From JACPLA01 sp035291905 (GTDB taxonomy: Bacteria; Bacteroidota; Ignavibacteria; UBA10030), in assembly GCA_035291905.1 (NCBI GenBank), contig DATDRF010000042.1:1-14330 (forward strand): a DNA stretch of 14,330 nt, in the 5' to 3' direction. Position 1 is the first letter of the stretch. Every line of letters starts with the position of its first letter. The translations under genes were made by a program, and so were the position numbers. The notes below the pieces were generated by a model. It was not told where the DNA came from and made no database searches. It saw nothing but the letters and a program-made list of their open reading frames with translations. Shown in pieces: positions 12,951 through 14,330 of the stretch.

Positions 12951-14330
12951 ATGAAGATTCCAACGAATACGATCCCTCTTGGGAACCGCGTTGCGGCCTT
13001 CTGCGTGTGTGGGTCGATCATCGTTCCCTTTTTTGGTTTTCCTGTTCAAGTCTCTTCCGCGTTTCAGGCAGCCCAGCGCACGGAAAATTCGGCGGTCTTC
13101 GTCGAGATCAAAATCACTCTCGCTGACCTCCTCCATGAAGAGGATACGGACAGCGACAAGAAGATTACTATTGACGACCCGCACATTCGTGGCACCGACA
13201 GGGGGGACAAACAGTTCTGGCTTCGGTCGACCGGGGGCAAATTATATGAGGTCGCCGGGGCATACTATCTGTCAAATCTCCTCCAGGAATTGACAGTTCA
13301 CAATCAGCCGGACAACTATTCAGCCGCACTCGATGTCGGCCATATTTTCGAACCACCGACGAATCGGATTTCCAGAATGATCCGTGACGTGTACTGGGAC
13401 GGATTAACGCGGCGGATTGACAGCACTGGAATTGCGAAGATTCTGTCTGACGAAAAGACCTCCACCGTCGACGGACGAAGATATGTGTACGTTCCGAATT
13501 CCGATACAGCCGCCTACCGATACTACCTGGACCTAGTGAAGAGATACCCGGACGCGGGTATGCGCGTCGTGCAACTTCCCGCCATTATCACACCTGACTA
13601 CGTACGAAGTCTTCAGGGGCGCCATGGCCTTCTGACCCTCGGCCTCGAGGATCTCATGAACGGACGATACGTTGGAATCCCGTATGTCGTCCCCGGCGGC
13701 AGGTTCAACGAAATGTACGGATGGGACAGCTATTTCATTGCCCTCGGCCTGTTGAACGACGGGAAGATTCAACTCGCCAAAGGGTTGGTCGACAATTTCG
13801 CTTACGAGATCAACCATTACGGCAAGATCCTTAATGCAAATCGCACGTACTATCTTACCCGCTCCCAACCGCCCTTTTTGACATCGATGGCGAGTGCCGT
13901 GTATGGTGCACTTCCGAAAAACGACTCCAACAAACGCTGGCTTGGAGGTGTGCTCAATGCAGCGATCAAGGAATATCGCGATGTCTGGATGAACCGCGAT
14001 CATCTCACTGTTTGCGGACTGAGTCGTTATTATGACAGCGGCTCAGGGCCGGCATCGGAGGTTGAGCCAGGGCACTACGATGAGGTTTATGCGGCATTTG
14101 CTGAAAAACATGGAATGGAAACGAAGTCCTTCGTGAAGGGATACGAGTCAGGAAGGATCAAGGACGCGGAGCTCGATCGGTTTTTTGTTAACGACCGCGC
14201 AATGCGGGAATCGGGACACGACACGAGCTACCGATTGTACAGCCGCTGTGCAAACCTGGTCACAGTTGACCTCAATTCCCTCCTTTTCAAAATCGAATCC
14301 GATATTGCCACGACGATCAGGAATGAATTT
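12951..14330 (+). CDS. Exported GH37 trehalase with calcium-binding loop (3' end outside window)
   Basis: The frame stays open for 460 codons from ATG 12951 to the window edge, so the C-terminus is missing. It hydrolyses trehalose to two glucose. The signature P-G-G-R-F-N-E-M-Y-G-W-D-S-Y-F is at residues 248-262, followed by S-Q-P-P-F-L-T (305-311). E-S-G-H-D-T-S-Y-R (420-428) has the presumed catalytic acid Asp424; this H-D-T form is that of fungal neutral trehalases, not the W-D-F-S-S-R of E. coli TreA. A 12-residue EF-hand-like loop, DTDSDKKITIDD (65-76), also matches the fungal calcium-binding region. The N-terminus has basic residues, a hydrophobic core and V-S-S-A near residue 38, so export is likely. 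The ribosome site is weak. The gene lies 68 bases after mscS; no convincing terminator or promoter is seen between. Confidence 0.88.
   Translation, partial: MKIPTNTIPLGNRVAAFCVCGSIIVPFFGFPVQVSSAFQAAQRTENSAVFVEIKITLADLLHEEDTDSDKKITIDDPHIRGTDRGDKQFWLRSTGGKLYEVAGAYYLSNLLQELTVHNQPDNYSAALDVGHIFEPPTNRISRMIRDVYWDGLTRRIDSTGIAKILSDEKTSTVDGRRYVYVPNSDTAAYRYYLDLVKRYPDAGMRVVQLPAIITPDYVRSLQGRHGLLTLGLEDLMNGRYVGIPYVVPGGRFNEMYGWDSYFIALGLLNDGKIQLAKGLVDNFAYEINHYGKILNANRTYYLTRSQPPFLTSMASAVYGALPKNDSNKRWLGGVLNAAIKEYRDVWMNRDHLTVCGLSRYYDSGSGPASEVEPGHYDEVYAAFAEKHGMETKSFVKGYESGRIKDAELDRFFVNDRAMRESGHDTSYRLYSRCANLVTVDLNSLLFKIESDIATTIRNEF

Noticed and set aside
13533..14003. 156-codon minus-strand frame near the window end
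   Set aside because: It lies opposite the trehalase signature region; the plus-strand frame is open for 460 codons with clear GH37 motifs.
1..14330. CRISPR array, tRNA or rRNA genes, transposase or integrase genes
   Set aside because: No regularly spaced direct repeats, no cloverleaf-like segments noticed, and no recombinase motifs in any reading frame examined.

Overview
The window looks like chromosomal DNA of a free-living Gram-negative-type bacterium with mid-range GC. Genes are mostly ATG-started with recognisable Shine-Dalgarno or sigma70-like signals. The gene set and the short dispersed non-coding repeats would fit an environmental member of the Bacteroidota/Chlorobi (Ignavibacteria-like) group. 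No phylogenetic marker gene is present, so that placement is only a guess. There is no rRNA, tRNA, CRISPR array or transposase gene.

Layout. 1-343: non-coding, with degenerate repeats. 393-1280 (+): a C39-like cysteine-peptidase-fold protein. 1278-1421: a 140-bp MITE-like element sitting exactly between two convergent genes. 1419-1868 (-): a DUF309 protein with a possible leaderless promoter. 1992-3329 and 3357-4805 (+): two sodium/cation-coupled amino-acid transporters (NSS and AGCS families) under one good promoter, closed by a terminator built from a dispersed palindromic repeat. 4987-7219 (-): a two-gene operon encoding a DHH/DHHA1 phosphodiesterase followed by a membrane diadenylate cyclase (CdaA) fused to a YbbR/CdaR-like domain. 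This is a candidate make-and-break unit for c-di-AMP. 7220-7632: a divergent promoter region with a possible 31-codon Cys-rich ORF on one side and a 17-codon leader ORF on the other. 7633-14330 (+): a trehalose cluster containing DUF5752, a TreT-like GT4 trehalose synthase, a bifunctional OtsA-OtsB protein, an MscS-type mechanosensitive channel, and an exported GH37 trehalase that runs off the window end.

How it may work together. Trehalose can be made by two routes: TreT from NDP-glucose plus glucose, and OtsAB through trehalose-6-phosphate. It can be broken down outside the cytoplasm by the exported trehalase, and solutes can be vented through MscS. c-di-AMP is a known regulator of osmolyte and potassium balance in several bacteria, and its predicted synthase and hydrolase are transcribed divergently from the trehalose cluster. 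The two Na+-coupled amino-acid carriers add to the osmolyte theme. A single osmoadaptation locus is therefore a reasonable inference, but nothing in the sequence proves regulation of one part by the other.

Most notable points: the CdaA-YbbR fusion with an altered RHR motif (Arg-His-Ala); the DHH protein carrying Asp-Gln-His; the trehalase with a fungal-neutral-trehalase-type EF-hand-like calcium loop plus a signal peptide; the MITE whose insertion into a CTAG appears to have split a shared stop-codon overlap; and the leader peptide whose ATGA overlap probably couples translation into DUF5752.
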